A stretch of 56,027 nucleotides of DNA from a virus. The stretch lies in IMG/VR virus record IMGVR_UViG_3300009285_001845, positions 1-56,027 of that record, one strand, 5' to 3'. A program made the position numbers and the translations under genes. This document shows positions 14,969 through 22,271 of the stretch, piece after piece (positions within the stretch are counted from its first letter, which is position 1; the number at the start of each line of letters is the position of its first letter). The notes below the pieces were generated by a model. It was not told the DNA's origin, did no database searches, and worked only from the letters and a program-made list of their open reading frames with translations.

Positions 14969-15723
14969 GGCTTCTCCAATACTCGGAACACCGTCGCCGC
15001 CGCTTCGCTCATCACGCGCTGCGCCTGGGGTTCAACCTCGTCTTGCCATCGGCCCTGATGAAGCCACGTCCTCGGATGCGGGATGAATTGGCCGCCGTCC
15101 TTCTGCCAGTTCGGTGAAAACTTTTGGGCGTTAACAGCCGCGATTATCGCCTCAGTTAGCGCCGCGTCAGGAGCGTGTTTAAGCCACTCCTTCAACGCCG
15201 CGTCTTTGCCGACCTTGCGAGGATAGACGTCCCAGAAGGCGTCGAACCGATCGCGTAAGCGATCAAGGGTTTTTTCGGAACCGGAACCAGAACTGGAGAT
15301 AGGAACCGGAACCGGAACCGGAGGTCGCAGTTGGTTACCTATGTCGTTACCATCATCGTTACCAACCGCGTTACCGCTTCCGTTACCTTGTACGTTACCT
15401 TGTCCGTTACCACGGTTACGGTAGTCGCGTTGCTTCGTCGCCCGCCGTTTTGACTCGCTGATAACCCCGTCGAGTGTCTCGTTATGCCAACCATCTGGGT
15501 ATTCGACAAACCGTGCCATGACGTTATTACGGACCCGCTTCCAGATAAAGGCATCGCCACACGCCTTCGCCAGGATGCGCTCGTCGAGCGGGAGGGCCCC
15601 GCCGCGGAGATGCGCCTCGTCAAGGAGGTTGCGATAGGCGCCCTGCTCTTCGACCGTCATGTCCATGTAGGCGGAACTCTTCCGCCAGCGGTCGATCCAC
15701 CACCAGAGCGCATTTAAGTGCAC
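14965..15723 (-). CDS. DUF1376/YdaU-type replication initiation protein
   Basis: Has 252 residues. The N-terminal winged-helix part has ALWWWIDRWRKSSAYMDMTVEEQG-type sequence (DUF1376: short aromatic start, EEQGAYRNLLDEA). A low-complexity middle of GNxx repeats and PVPVPVP follows, then the C-terminal part typical of phage replisome organisers (FDAFWDVYPRKVGKDAALK, IPHPRTWLHQGRW). It probably recognises the phage origin and recruits helicase, like lambda O. The DNA encoding the GN repeats contains seven 12-bp iterons. Its stop overlaps the next gene's start. Confidence 0.75.
   Translation of the reverse strand: MHLNALWWWIDRWRKSSAYMDMTVEEQGAYRNLLDEAHLRGGALPLDERILAKACGDAFIWKRVRNNVMARFVEYPDGWHNETLDGVISESKRRATKQRDYRNRGNGQGNVQGNGSGNAVGNDDGNDIGNQLRPPVPVPVPISSSGSGSEKTLDRLRDRFDAFWDVYPRKVGKDAALKEWLKHAPDAALTEAIIAAVNAQKFSPNWQKDGGQFIPHPRTWLHQGRWQDEVEPQAQRVMSEAAATVFRVLEKP
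15334..15411 (-). repeat. seven 12-bp iterons, candidate replication origin
   Basis: On the minus strand the hexamer GGTAAC occurs seven times at exact 12-base steps (plus-strand GTTACC at 15334, 15346, 15358, 15370, 15382, 15394 and 15406), usually followed by G. Three CCGGTT copies and an A-rich run follow downstream. The array lies inside the initiator gene, as lambda origin iterons lie inside O. The period also encodes GNxx repeats in the protein, so protein-level selection is an alternative. Confidence 0.6.
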
Positions 15724-15741
15724 GGCACGACTCGCACAGGC

Positions 15742-15864
15742 TTACCTCCCGTGGAAAGGAAAAGACGGCTGGGCTCTCCAGTGAGGTAAGCACCGAAGAC
15801 AAAGGGCAGCCAACCGGCCGGCAGGCCAACCACCCAGCAGAACGGTTCTACCACCAAACCTCAT
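15742..15864 (-). CDS. 40-residue hypothetical protein
   Basis: Frame MRFGGRTVLLGGWPAGRLAA... starting two bases after the GTTGGCAC motif and ending before the DUF1376 gene. It contains CLRC. Weak support: no ribosome binding site, short, Gly/Arg-rich. Confidence 0.25.
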   Translation of the reverse strand: MRFGGRTVLLGGWPAGRLAALCLRCLPHWRAQPSFPFHGR

Positions 15865-15866
15865 TG

Positions 15867-15885
15867 GTGCCAACATCTTTTTGGG
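15867..15885 (-). promoter_or_regulatory. copy of recurrent motif CCCAR-N6-GTTGGCAC
   Basis: On the minus strand CCCAA-AAAGAT-GTTGGCAC directly follows the stop of the 15888-16163 gene and precedes the replication genes. It has the same internal spacing as three other copies. It is in a good place for a promoter or operator of the replication block, but the function is inferred. Confidence 0.35.
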
Positions 15886-15887
15886 TC

Positions 15888-16163
15888 TCAGGCGTCCGCG
15901 AGGGTTGCTTCGGGCTCTAACACGCCCGGGTGGCCGTCCGCCTGCGGCGACGCGAACACGGTCTGGTCCGGTTCGAGCCGCATGATGACCCGGTCCCCTA
16001 TGGCAAATAGCGTATCGATGCCAGGGCGCAGCGTCATGAACAGAATGGCGCAAAACGCCCCTTCCTGGTTGTTGTCAGACACAATGGTCAGCCGCTGGGA
16101 CTCGTGCCCAGAGACGTTGGTGAGCTCCACACCCTTCACGCGCATCGCGATTCGGTCGTTCAT
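15888..16163 (-). CDS. hypothetical protein
   Basis: Has 91 residues, MNDRIAMRVKGVELTNVSGH..., predicted mostly beta, with an acidic Ala-rich tail. A clear ribosome binding site (AAGGAGG) precedes the ATG, which overlaps the stop of the NUMOD4 remnant. It lies in the replication region; no family recognised. Confidence 0.6.
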   Translation of the reverse strand: MNDRIAMRVKGVELTNVSGHESQRLTIVSDNNQEGAFCAILFMTLRPGIDTLFAIGDRVIMRLEPDQTVFASPQADGHPGVLEPEATLADA

Positions 16164-16498
16164 GTCGCGCCCTCCTTGTTATTGATGGCCCACGTAAAGG
16201 CCGATTTTCCAGTGATCACGCTACGTACACGCCTCTCTTGACTCGCTGAATCTCTCCATGTCGCACTAGCCGCGACAACCGTCTTCCTGCAGCCGTCGAC
16301 CATAACCGTGACCTTCGCGTATGCGCCTCTAGGCGTCGAACCAATCACACGCCCTGCCCACGTCAATCGGCCAGGCTCAGTCCGGCGAATACGACCAAGA
16401 GAACTGGCCTCGTATCCTAGGTATCCAGGAATAGGCCGCCATTCTTCATGCGCTACTTGGCTTTCCACGTGTACACCCGTCTCTTTGTGATTGAACAA
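16160..16498 (-). CDS. NUMOD4-containing remnant of an HNH endonuclease
   Basis: Has 112 residues: EEWRPIPGYLGYEASSLGRIRR is a full NUMOD4 DNA-binding module, as found at the start of many HNH homing endonucleases. After the expected strand VTVMVDGCRKTV the HNH core (HRLVA...HxDG...NN...NL) is missing and replaced by an unrelated Ser/Arg-rich end. It is therefore a decayed endonuclease. Both ends overlap neighbouring genes by a few bases, so the deletion restored a compact operon. Confidence 0.6.
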   Translation of the reverse strand: MFNHKETGVHVESQVAHEEWRPIPGYLGYEASSLGRIRRTEPGRLTWAGRVIGSTPRGAYAKVTVMVDGCRKTVVAASATWRDSASQERRVRSVITGKSAFTWAINNKEGAT

Positions 16499-16830
16499 AT
16501 CCGTTTCTGGTATCGCTCAACAAGATCGTGTTTCTCAGCCTCGTGAAGCCTTGGACGTACGGCATTTATGTCAAACGCTGCACCCTCTTCCGCCATCGAT
16601 CGGTACAACTCATAGGCCGTGGGCCACACTCGGTGCACCGCCCAGAACCGCCGGAGCCCGATGAGGACCGCCTGCTCCCGGGCCGGTAGGGTGTCCGCGA
16701 GTTCCCGGTAAACGCTGAGGGAGGTCGCTGCAATCTGCTTCACAACCGGCCGCGGCGCAAACGTCTCAGCCACATCGGCGGCCGGTTCCGGGTTCATGAT
16801 GTCGAAGAGGGTATCGGCGTGCTTCAGCAT
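16453..16830 (-). CDS. winged-helix-like hypothetical protein
   Basis: Has 125 residues, helical, with REQAVLIGLRRFWAVH, the phage-typical WPTAYELYRSMAEEG and a basic end (RYQKRICSITKRRVY). The pattern suggests a small winged-helix DNA-binding protein in the replication region. It overlaps the methyltransferase gene upstream by seven bases. Confidence 0.55.
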   Translation of the reverse strand: MLKHADTLFDIMNPEPAADVAETFAPRPVVKQIAATSLSVYRELADTLPAREQAVLIGLRRFWAVHRVWPTAYELYRSMAEEGAAFDINAVRPRLHEAEKHDLVERYQKRICSITKRRVYTWKAK

Positions 16831-19544
16831 CCGGCCGACTCCGAGGCGAACAGCGGCGCGACAGCGCCGATCCGGCGTTCCGCAATGGCGATGTATTCCG
16901 CTTCACGCTCGATCCCGATGAACGACCGCTGCTCGTATCTGCAGGCCATCCCCGTTGTCCCTGAGCCCATGAATGGATCAAGACAGGTGCCGTTGATCGG
17001 CGTGACGAGCTTCACCAGCCAGCGCATCAACTCGACCGGCTTCACCGTGGGATGAAAGTTCAAACCGCCGCCAGTGCGCCCAGCCCCAGCGCGCGGGTTG
17101 TTGAGGCCAGCGCTGCCGTCCTGTCTGTCCGTGCATTCGCCAGCGGTGCGCGTGGCGAGTCCGCCGCAGCCGTAATCCCGTTCTTCGCGGGAGGGTTTGG
17201 CGACGTAGTAGAAGCGGGATGCTCCGCCGATACTGCCGTCGTGCGGCGCTTCGGCCTTCGTGCCTTCAAACGCGCCGTACACGTTCCGCGTCTTGTCGGT
17301 ATGGCGCTCGCCTGAATAGCTGCCACTCACCAGCTCCCCGCTCTGTTCGTCCAGCACCATCGCCGCGCCGCGTCTAACCGTCCTTCCTGTCGGCTCGAAA
17401 TACTCTAGCCAGCCGTGCGGGATGCTTGATTCCAGAACTTCGAGAGTTCGGCCCTGAGCCGTTCGTTCTCCCCGCGCAGCTTCCTCAACTCGCGCACCAA
17501 GGATTGATGCGTCCGTTTGTGGGTAGCGTTGTCGTGAAGTTCCAGATTGCGATAGCGGTTGTCCTGCTTGTTGCCGTTCCGGTGATGCACCACCTCTGCG
17601 GGCAATAACGGGCGCCCCAACTTCCGCGCCACCACGAGACGATGCTCCGGTATGTATTGGTGATCGCGCTTTCCCACCATCGGTGCGAATAGCCGCTGCT
17701 CCTTCTCCGGCAGGGTCGTAATCAGCACCATCACATAGCCGCGCGCGAGATGCGTTCCGCCCTTCCATTGCGAACTGGCCGGCCCCCGCAGCCCCGCCGC
17801 GATCTTCGTCCGGCGCATTTTGGCGATCGAGTCCGGCCGATGCTTCCTGCCGAACATCGGATGCTTGGAGCCCGTCTGATTCGCGCTCATCCAGGCCCAG
17901 TAGCAAGCCTTCTTGCAGAAGGACGCCTTCCCCTGTTTCACTCGGACCGGATACGTCTCGAAGGAAGTTAGGCATTGCCGACAGATCGCCGTAACCATTG
18001 AAGTACTCCCTGATAACGCGCCCAGCGTCACCAAGGATATTGTATCTCAAACGTAATACTTGTTCATGCCATTCGTCCAGCGCGACGTTGGCAGGCCAGC
18101 GGCCGAGATCCATGCGTCCGACATAGCCGTCGATGGACTTTTGCACGTCACCAGTGCGCGCGAATGTGGACGTGCCTTGCAGTCCGTTATGGCTTGTTCT
18201 TTGCGCTGCTGCTGCTGCTGCTGCTGCTTGATCCTCGTCTGAGGCAAATTCAATTCTGCAGGCGTCGATGTTTAGCGCCCCGGTGCCGTGCTGCTCGACG
18301 TTCGCAGCTACGGTGCCGCGGAATGGCTTCCTGGCGATGGCGATTGGTTCGTACGATGGTTTAAGAGCCGTCCCGAGACCGGCTGGAACCACAGGTTTGC
18401 CGCACCGACCGCAAGGCGTCCACCTTCGTGTAGCTTGTGGCTCTGATTCGTCGGCCAGAGCGACAGATTGATGCGCTCGTTCCGGCGCGTGTTGTGGTCC
18501 TCGTGATGCACCACCTCGCGGCGCGTCAAGGACCTGCCGACCCATCGCGCCATGACGATCCGGTGCTCCATTACGTAACCGTCCGACCTCGCCATCGCGC
18601 CGAACTCCGGCGGGCACCTGACATACTTGGGGCCGATGTAGTTCCCCTTGTTCCGTTTGAACGTGACGCCGCCCTTCCAAGCCGGATTCGACGCTCCGTA
18701 TTGGGGCTGACGCCTGCGACCCTTCATGTTTCCGGAGAACCTGATCAGGTGTTTCGCTCTGAGTGTCCCGTTGCACCGCCGGGAACATACCGGCGTCGTG
18801 ACTCGCGCTCGATGGCTTAGCGGCCGATGAAAAGCCGTCCCGCAGACCGCACACGTCGTCTCCGGCGGCGTCTTCCTGCGTGGATAGGTCCTGGACGCCA
18901 GCGAGCACGGCATCGAACAATACCGATTCCGCGTCGCCTGATACCTCGTCTTCGGCATCCACTCCAGGCGGCAGTGTTCGCAGGTTTTTAGTGGCATCAC
19001 ATTGACAGAATCGTGGATCAGCACTGACGTTGAGGCTTTTTGGAAACCCCTGACCGAAACCCCAGAACAGCATAGCGTCCCTGATCTCAAAGCCAGCCTC
19101 CTCGAGCCCACTCATCATGCGGTGGTGCGAGCGCGGCGCCCCACACACGACAATGTAAGCCCCAGGTTTCAGCACGCGGTACGCAGCCCGCGCCCAATTC
19201 GCCGTCCAGGCCTGGAAGGACTCTTGCCCAGCCAAGGTCCTGTCGTATTCGATCTGACTCGGTGACACAGCCGGTGAACGACGGCGCCCGTGAAGGTTTG
19301 GGTTATCCGACACAATCGGCTGCTCATAGCGTTCGGACTGCGCGACCTCTCCAGGCTTGAACGTGTCCCATTCCTTTCCCATGAACCCGATCCCGTAGGG
19401 CGGATCCGTCACGCAGGCGTCGATTGAGGCATCCGGCAACGTCGCCATCTGCGCAATGCAATCGCCTGCCAGGATCGTTACCTGCACGTAGGACACCCAA
19501 GCGCCGGATTGGTCGCATACACCGTCCGCCGGCAGCAGCGCCAC
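16824..19544 (-). CDS. beta-class DNA methyltransferase with two internal insertions
   Basis: Has 906 residues, about twice the usual size. The motif order is that of beta-class N6-adenine/N4-cytosine enzymes: motif IV TDPPYGIGFMGKEWD near residue 50, TALKPSYEPI near 400, HPTVKPVELM near 835 and SAM-binding LDPFMGSGTTG near 860. Two stretches of about 200 codons (around residues 183-385 and 495-715) look like no methyltransferase; in another frame each encodes an HNH endonuclease. The long frame has no stop through either. If translated it carries two large meaningless loops in the target-recognition region. Starts at GTG 19544. Confidence 0.85.
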   Translation of the reverse strand: MALLPADGVCDQSGAWVSYVQVTILAGDCIAQMATLPDASIDACVTDPPYGIGFMGKEWDTFKPGEVAQSERYEQPIVSDNPNLHGRRRSPAVSPSQIEYDRTLAGQESFQAWTANWARAAYRVLKPGAYIVVCGAPRSHHRMMSGLEEAGFEIRDAMLFWGFGQGFPKSLNVSADPRFCQCDATKNLRTLPPGVDAEDEVSGDAESVLFDAVLAGVQDLSTQEDAAGDDVCGLRDGFSSAAKPSSASHDAGMFPAVQRDTQSETPDQVLRKHEGSQASAPIRSVESGLEGRRHVQTEQGELHRPQVCQVPAGVRRDGEVGRLRNGAPDRHGAMGRQVLDAPRGGASRGPQHAPERAHQSVALADESEPQATRRWTPCGRCGKPVVPAGLGTALKPSYEPIAIARKPFRGTVAANVEQHGTGALNIDACRIEFASDEDQAAAAAAAAQRTSHNGLQGTSTFARTGDVQKSIDGYVGRMDLGRWPANVALDEWHEQVLRLRYNILGDAGRVIREYFNGYGDLSAMPNFLRDVSGPSETGEGVLLQEGLLLGLDERESDGLQASDVRQEASAGLDRQNAPDEDRGGAAGAGQFAMEGRNASRARLCDGADYDPAGEGAAAIRTDGGKARSPIHTGASSRGGAEVGAPVIARRGGASPERQQAGQPLSQSGTSRQRYPQTDASILGARVEEAARGERTAQGRTLEVLESSIPHGWLEYFEPTGRTVRRGAAMVLDEQSGELVSGSYSGERHTDKTRNVYGAFEGTKAEAPHDGSIGGASRFYYVAKPSREERDYGCGGLATRTAGECTDRQDGSAGLNNPRAGAGRTGGGLNFHPTVKPVELMRWLVKLVTPINGTCLDPFMGSGTTGMACRYEQRSFIGIEREAEYIAIAERRIGAVAPLFASESAGC
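17405..17998 (-). CDS. HNH endonuclease nested out of frame in methyltransferase gene (second insertion)
   Basis: Has 197 residues from MVTAICRQCL. The N-terminal zinc finger CRQC...CKKACYWAW is followed by a NUMOD3-like KHPMFGRKH, then the HNH core YIPEHRLVVARKLGRPL and VVHHRNGNKQDNRYRNLEL and a coiled-coil end. The start has AGGGAG seven bases upstream, so it can be translated on its own. Same strand as the methyltransferase but a different frame. Confidence 0.87.
   Translation of the reverse strand: MVTAICRQCLTSFETYPVRVKQGKASFCKKACYWAWMSANQTGSKHPMFGRKHRPDSIAKMRRTKIAAGLRGPASSQWKGGTHLARGYVMVLITTLPEKEQRLFAPMVGKRDHQYIPEHRLVVARKLGRPLLPAEVVHHRNGNKQDNRYRNLELHDNATHKRTHQSLVRELRKLRGENERLRAELSKFWNQASRTAG
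18205..18228 (-). repeat. trinucleotide tract (AGC)8
   Basis: Eight GCT units on the plus strand (AGC on the minus strand), read as eight alanines in the methyltransferase frame between CRIEFASDEDQ and QRTSHNG. Being a multiple of three it changes loop length but not frame. Confidence 0.9.
18308..18997 (-). CDS. HNH endonuclease nested out of frame in methyltransferase gene (first insertion)
   Basis: Has 229 residues from MPLKTCEHC. Three Cys pairs at the start (CEHC, CSMPC, CAVC...CSRRC) form zinc fingers. The HNH core is VMEHRIVMARWVGRSL, VVHHEDHNTRRNERINLSLW, followed by HKLHEGGR. The last 40 codons overlap genuine methyltransferase sequence (CGRCGKPVVPAG in the other frame), which marks the right edge of the insertion. 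No strong ribosome binding site was seen. Confidence 0.85.
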   Translation of the reverse strand: MPLKTCEHCRLEWMPKTRYQATRNRYCSMPCSLASRTYPRRKTPPETTCAVCGTAFHRPLSHRARVTTPVCSRRCNGTLRAKHLIRFSGNMKGRRRQPQYGASNPAWKGGVTFKRNKGNYIGPKYVRCPPEFGAMARSDGYVMEHRIVMARWVGRSLTRREVVHHEDHNTRRNERINLSLWPTNQSHKLHEGGRLAVGAANLWFQPVSGRLLNHRTNQSPSPGSHSAAP

Positions 19545-19584
19545 GTGACGAGGCGGGCCGCGAGTTGGTGGTCGTCGTAGGAGA

Positions 19585-20622
19585 TCATCGCGGAAACTCC
19601 CTCACCCTGAGATCCTCCGGCCACTCGGCCATGTCGCCGCCCTTGCGATCTTTTATGAGCCAGTCGAAGTAGGAGCCCGGCGCATGCTCGCTCTCACCGT
19701 CGTATTCCGCGATGGGCTTCGACCCGACCTGCTTCACGAACACCGGAACACCAGCGGCCTTGCACTGCTGGACGAGGCTGCGCGCCCACGCCAAGTCGAA
19801 CGGTCGCGCTCCTGGCCCGCTCTCGCCGCCGACGATCACCCAATCAAGCCACGGCCGCGCCCATTCCAACGCCGGCCCGGTACCATCACGGGCCGACTGC
19901 TCCCCAATCCAGTGGTCGTACAGATGCACCGGCCCGAGCAGAGGTTCAGCGCTGATGAACCGGACGGTCGCCGGCGTTCGTAGGAGCAACGGAATGCGCT
20001 CGTTCGCGAAGTGCTGGTTCTCCACGGAGACACCGAGCCAGACGTTCTTCGGCGGCCACGCGCCCATGTTGTGCAAACAGGCATCGAGGTCCAGCCAGTC
20101 ACCGTGCGCGTCGTGGATCTTCATGGCGACGTCCTCGCTGACGCGCTTCATCCGCGCGAGCGTGATTTGCTGTCCGGCCTTCTCGCCATATGCCTCTGTG
20201 AACGTCTCAGCGCCAGCAGGCTCGTTCACCCACTGCATGAACGCCAGCATCCTCTCCGGCCGCTTCGTGAGCACCTGGAAAGTATGACGCTCGCAGTAGG
20301 CCATCACCGCGAAGACGGCGGCGATGAACTCGAACGGCACGCCCTCGTGGAACAGGTCCGACATGCTGTTGACAAAGATGCGCTGCGGCTTCCGCCAGGA
20401 CAGCGGCTCGACCAGCGCCGATTCAACGGTGCGAATCTTCCCGGTCCACTGTGGCCCAGCCTTCGTCTGCTTCGTCAGGCCCTCGTAGGCTTTCCCCGGG
20501 CCCCTGAACCGATGCGCCTGCTTCATCGCGTAGCAGTTCACGCAGCCTGGCGAGACGACGGAGCATCCACGTACTGGATTCCAGGTGCGGTCCGTCCATT
20601 CGATCGACGTGTTCGCCGTCAT
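19585..20622 (-). CDS. phage Gp37/Gp68 family protein (DUF5131)
   Basis: Has 345 residues from MTANTSIEWTDRTWNP. The signature SIEWTDRTWNPVRGC...GCVNCYA with three cysteines, then FVNSMSDLFHEGVP, FQVLTKRPERM, WLGVSVENQ, FISAEPLLGPV and VIVGGESGPGARP covers the family along its length. The Cys pattern resembles a radical-SAM iron-sulfur site, but the reaction is not established. Such genes often neighbour phage methyltransferases, as here. Confidence 0.88.
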   Translation of the reverse strand: MTANTSIEWTDRTWNPVRGCSVVSPGCVNCYAMKQAHRFRGPGKAYEGLTKQTKAGPQWTGKIRTVESALVEPLSWRKPQRIFVNSMSDLFHEGVPFEFIAAVFAVMAYCERHTFQVLTKRPERMLAFMQWVNEPAGAETFTEAYGEKAGQQITLARMKRVSEDVAMKIHDAHGDWLDLDACLHNMGAWPPKNVWLGVSVENQHFANERIPLLLRTPATVRFISAEPLLGPVHLYDHWIGEQSARDGTGPALEWARPWLDWVIVGGESGPGARPFDLAWARSLVQQCKAAGVPVFVKQVGSKPIAEYDGESEHAPGSYFDWLIKDRKGGDMAEWPEDLRVREFPR

Positions 20623-20632
20623 CAGAGCTGCT

Positions 20633-20704
20633 CTAATAGCCGCCCTTCGTGCCCGACTTCTTCGTGCCCTTCTTGCCGCTTTTACCGCTGTAGGTTTTTC
20701 CCAT
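20633..20704 (-). CDS. 23-residue Lys/Gly-rich micropeptide
   Basis: MGKTYSGKSGKKGTKKSG... ends GGY and is extremely basic. A good ribosome binding site (GGAGAG, four bases from ATG) and its position in an otherwise empty gap support translation. It could bind nucleic acid; no homologue can be named. Confidence 0.5.
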   Translation of the reverse strand: MGKTYSGKSGKKGTKKSGTKGGY

Positions 20705-20727
20705 CGCACTCTCCTTTTTTTAGGGAC

Positions 20728-21036
20728 TTATATACATGACTCCCTCGGAGCCGTTTTCATTCGCTGGTAGCTGTCCTTCATGTCCTGCCACGTCCACCCG
20801 GCTTTATGGAGCAGAGTCGTGAACATCTCCGTGACTTCTGGACACTCTTCCACTTGCTCGATCGTCTGTTCCTGCTCGATCATCTGCTCCGCGTAGAGAC
20901 ACGGGATGCAGACCGCGCCCGAACGGTGCTTACCGAACGCGGTATCTCCGCCGATGACGTCGGTGTAGTGGTTCGGACAGAACGCATGTCGGCACTTGTA
21001 CCGACGCGCCGCGGCTGTCCTAGGCGATGGAGTCAT
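20728..21036 (-). CDS. Cys/His-containing hypothetical protein
   Basis: Has 102 residues: CRHAFCPNHYTDV and VCIPCLYAEQM could form one zinc site; the C-terminal half is acidic and helical (EQTIEQVEECPEV). Unknown family. It lies upstream of the micropeptide and the Gp37/Gp68 gene. Confidence 0.6.
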   Translation of the reverse strand: MTPSPRTAAARRYKCRHAFCPNHYTDVIGGDTAFGKHRSGAVCIPCLYAEQMIEQEQTIEQVEECPEVTEMFTTLLHKAGWTWQDMKDSYQRMKTAPRESCI

Positions 21037-21054
21037 CTATGTAAGCCCCTTTTT

Positions 21055-21141
21055 TCAGAACCGCCCAGACAGCACGAGCCACGCCCCTACGGTGACGCCG
21101 AGAATAGAACCGTGGAGCCACGCGAAGACGATGTGGATCAC
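21055..21141 (-). CDS. 28-residue membrane micropeptide
   Basis: Frame VIHIVFAWLHGSILGV... ends LVLSGRF, one hydrophobic helix. Its GTG overlaps the previous stop as GTGA. Inferred from fit and composition. Confidence 0.4.
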   Translation of the reverse strand: MIHIVFAWLHGSILGVTVGAWLVLSGRF

Positions 21142-21437
21142 TGGACGCCCTCGCACCACTGCATAGGTACCTCGAGGTACGACGCGACAGACTCTGGCGC
21201 ATCCGCCCGCGTGAGCCTGACGATGCAGTGCCCGGTGGTGCCGATGTACTGCACGTCCCGCTCAGCGAAGAACCCCGGCGCGGCTTCAAACCCCGCCGTT
21301 CGGTAGCCGTCCGGCAGCGACGTGTTCACGGTCGCAGGGGCGACATTCCGCGCCCTGTTCACGTTCCACGCATTCACGCTCCAGAGCGCCACGAAGAGGA
21401 CTCCGAGCAGGACGAGCAGGACGTCACGACGAGACAT
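21138..21437 (-). CDS. membrane-anchored small protein
   Basis: Has 99 residues with an N-terminal membrane helix (about 5-24, VLLVLLGVLFVALWSVNAW) and a soluble domain with two cysteines. It begins right after the exonuclease stop. Function unknown. Confidence 0.6.
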   Translation of the reverse strand: MSRRDVLLVLLGVLFVALWSVNAWNVNRARNVAPATVNTSLPDGYRTAGFEAAPGFFAERDVQYIGTTGHCIVRLTRADAPESVASYLEVPMQWCEGVQ

Positions 21438-22271
21438 TTACGCCTCCACCGCCACGGCCTGCACCGGGAACTCGCCCTTGAGTGCCATCCGCAGAATCTC
21501 GCGCGTGTCGGATGGGCACCAGTCGGCCTTGGCCACCCACTCCATGTAACTCCGCTCCACAATCCTCAGCGGAACGCCTTGATGCTTCCCGAATCCGAAT
21601 GCCGCGTCCCCGTCCTTCCAGCGCAGTTTCCCTTCCTTATCGAGCCACGACGGATCGCGCCCGATCTCGTGGAGCGCGTCGAGGTCGCGCGGGAGGTCGT
21701 CATAGCGAGCGAATTGCCCCACGACGACTCGTAACGTGGCGATCACGTCAGCAGTCGTGCCGTGAGCATCCTCATGGTCGACGCCACAGTAGAACCGCAT
21801 GGCGGCGGCGAGGTCCCGCGGCTCGCGCTTGTGGAAGATGTCGCAGGCGTCGATCAGACGTGCCCCTTCGCAGGGGTTTGGTAGGCCCACGCGGCGGCAC
21901 TCGTTCGCGATCAGCTTCACGTCGAACCGGCGATGGCGGAAGCCGATGAGGTCCGCGCCAGCGAAGAGTAGGCACGCCTGACGCGCCACCGTCCCGAAGA
22001 CCGGCTGGTCCTTCACCTTCTCGTCCGTGATGCCGTGGATGTCGCTGGCGTCCTTCGGGATCGGGCGCCCCGGGTTGACGAGCGCGTGCAGGCTTTCCGT
22101 CTCAGCCGTCGTCGGGTTGAACCGGGCGACCGTGATCTCGACGATCCGGTCCTGCTCAACGTTCACACCGGTTGTCTCGAGGTCGAGCACGGCGAGCGGG
22201 CGCATCGGATTGAGCACCGTCGCGAGCGTGGTCAGCAATTCCCCGATGGCGGCGTGCTGGCTGTCGTTCAT
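21438..22271 (-). CDS. DnaQ-like DEDDh 3'-5' exonuclease
   Basis: Has 277 residues from MNDSQHAAIG (AGGAG seven bases upstream). Exo I is AVLDLETTGVNV with the D/E pair, Exo II is GFRHRRFDVKLI, and Exo III is HEDAHGTTADV with the catalytic His and Asp; DIHGITDEKV is also typical. The C-terminal region has FGKHQGVPLRIV, seen after DnaQ domains in other phage proteins. It probably trims or proofreads DNA ends during replication or recombination. Confidence 0.88.
   Translation of the reverse strand: MNDSQHAAIGELLTTLATVLNPMRPLAVLDLETTGVNVEQDRIVEITVARFNPTTAETESLHALVNPGRPIPKDASDIHGITDEKVKDQPVFGTVARQACLLFAGADLIGFRHRRFDVKLIANECRRVGLPNPCEGARLIDACDIFHKREPRDLAAAMRFYCGVDHEDAHGTTADVIATLRVVVGQFARYDDLPRDLDALHEIGRDPSWLDKEGKLRWKDGDAAFGFGKHQGVPLRIVERSYMEWVAKADWCPSDTREILRMALKGEFPVQAVAVEA

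Noticed and set aside
15334-15411. CRISPR array
   Set aside because: Six-base core with six-base variable parts inside an open reading frame; far too short for repeats and spacers.
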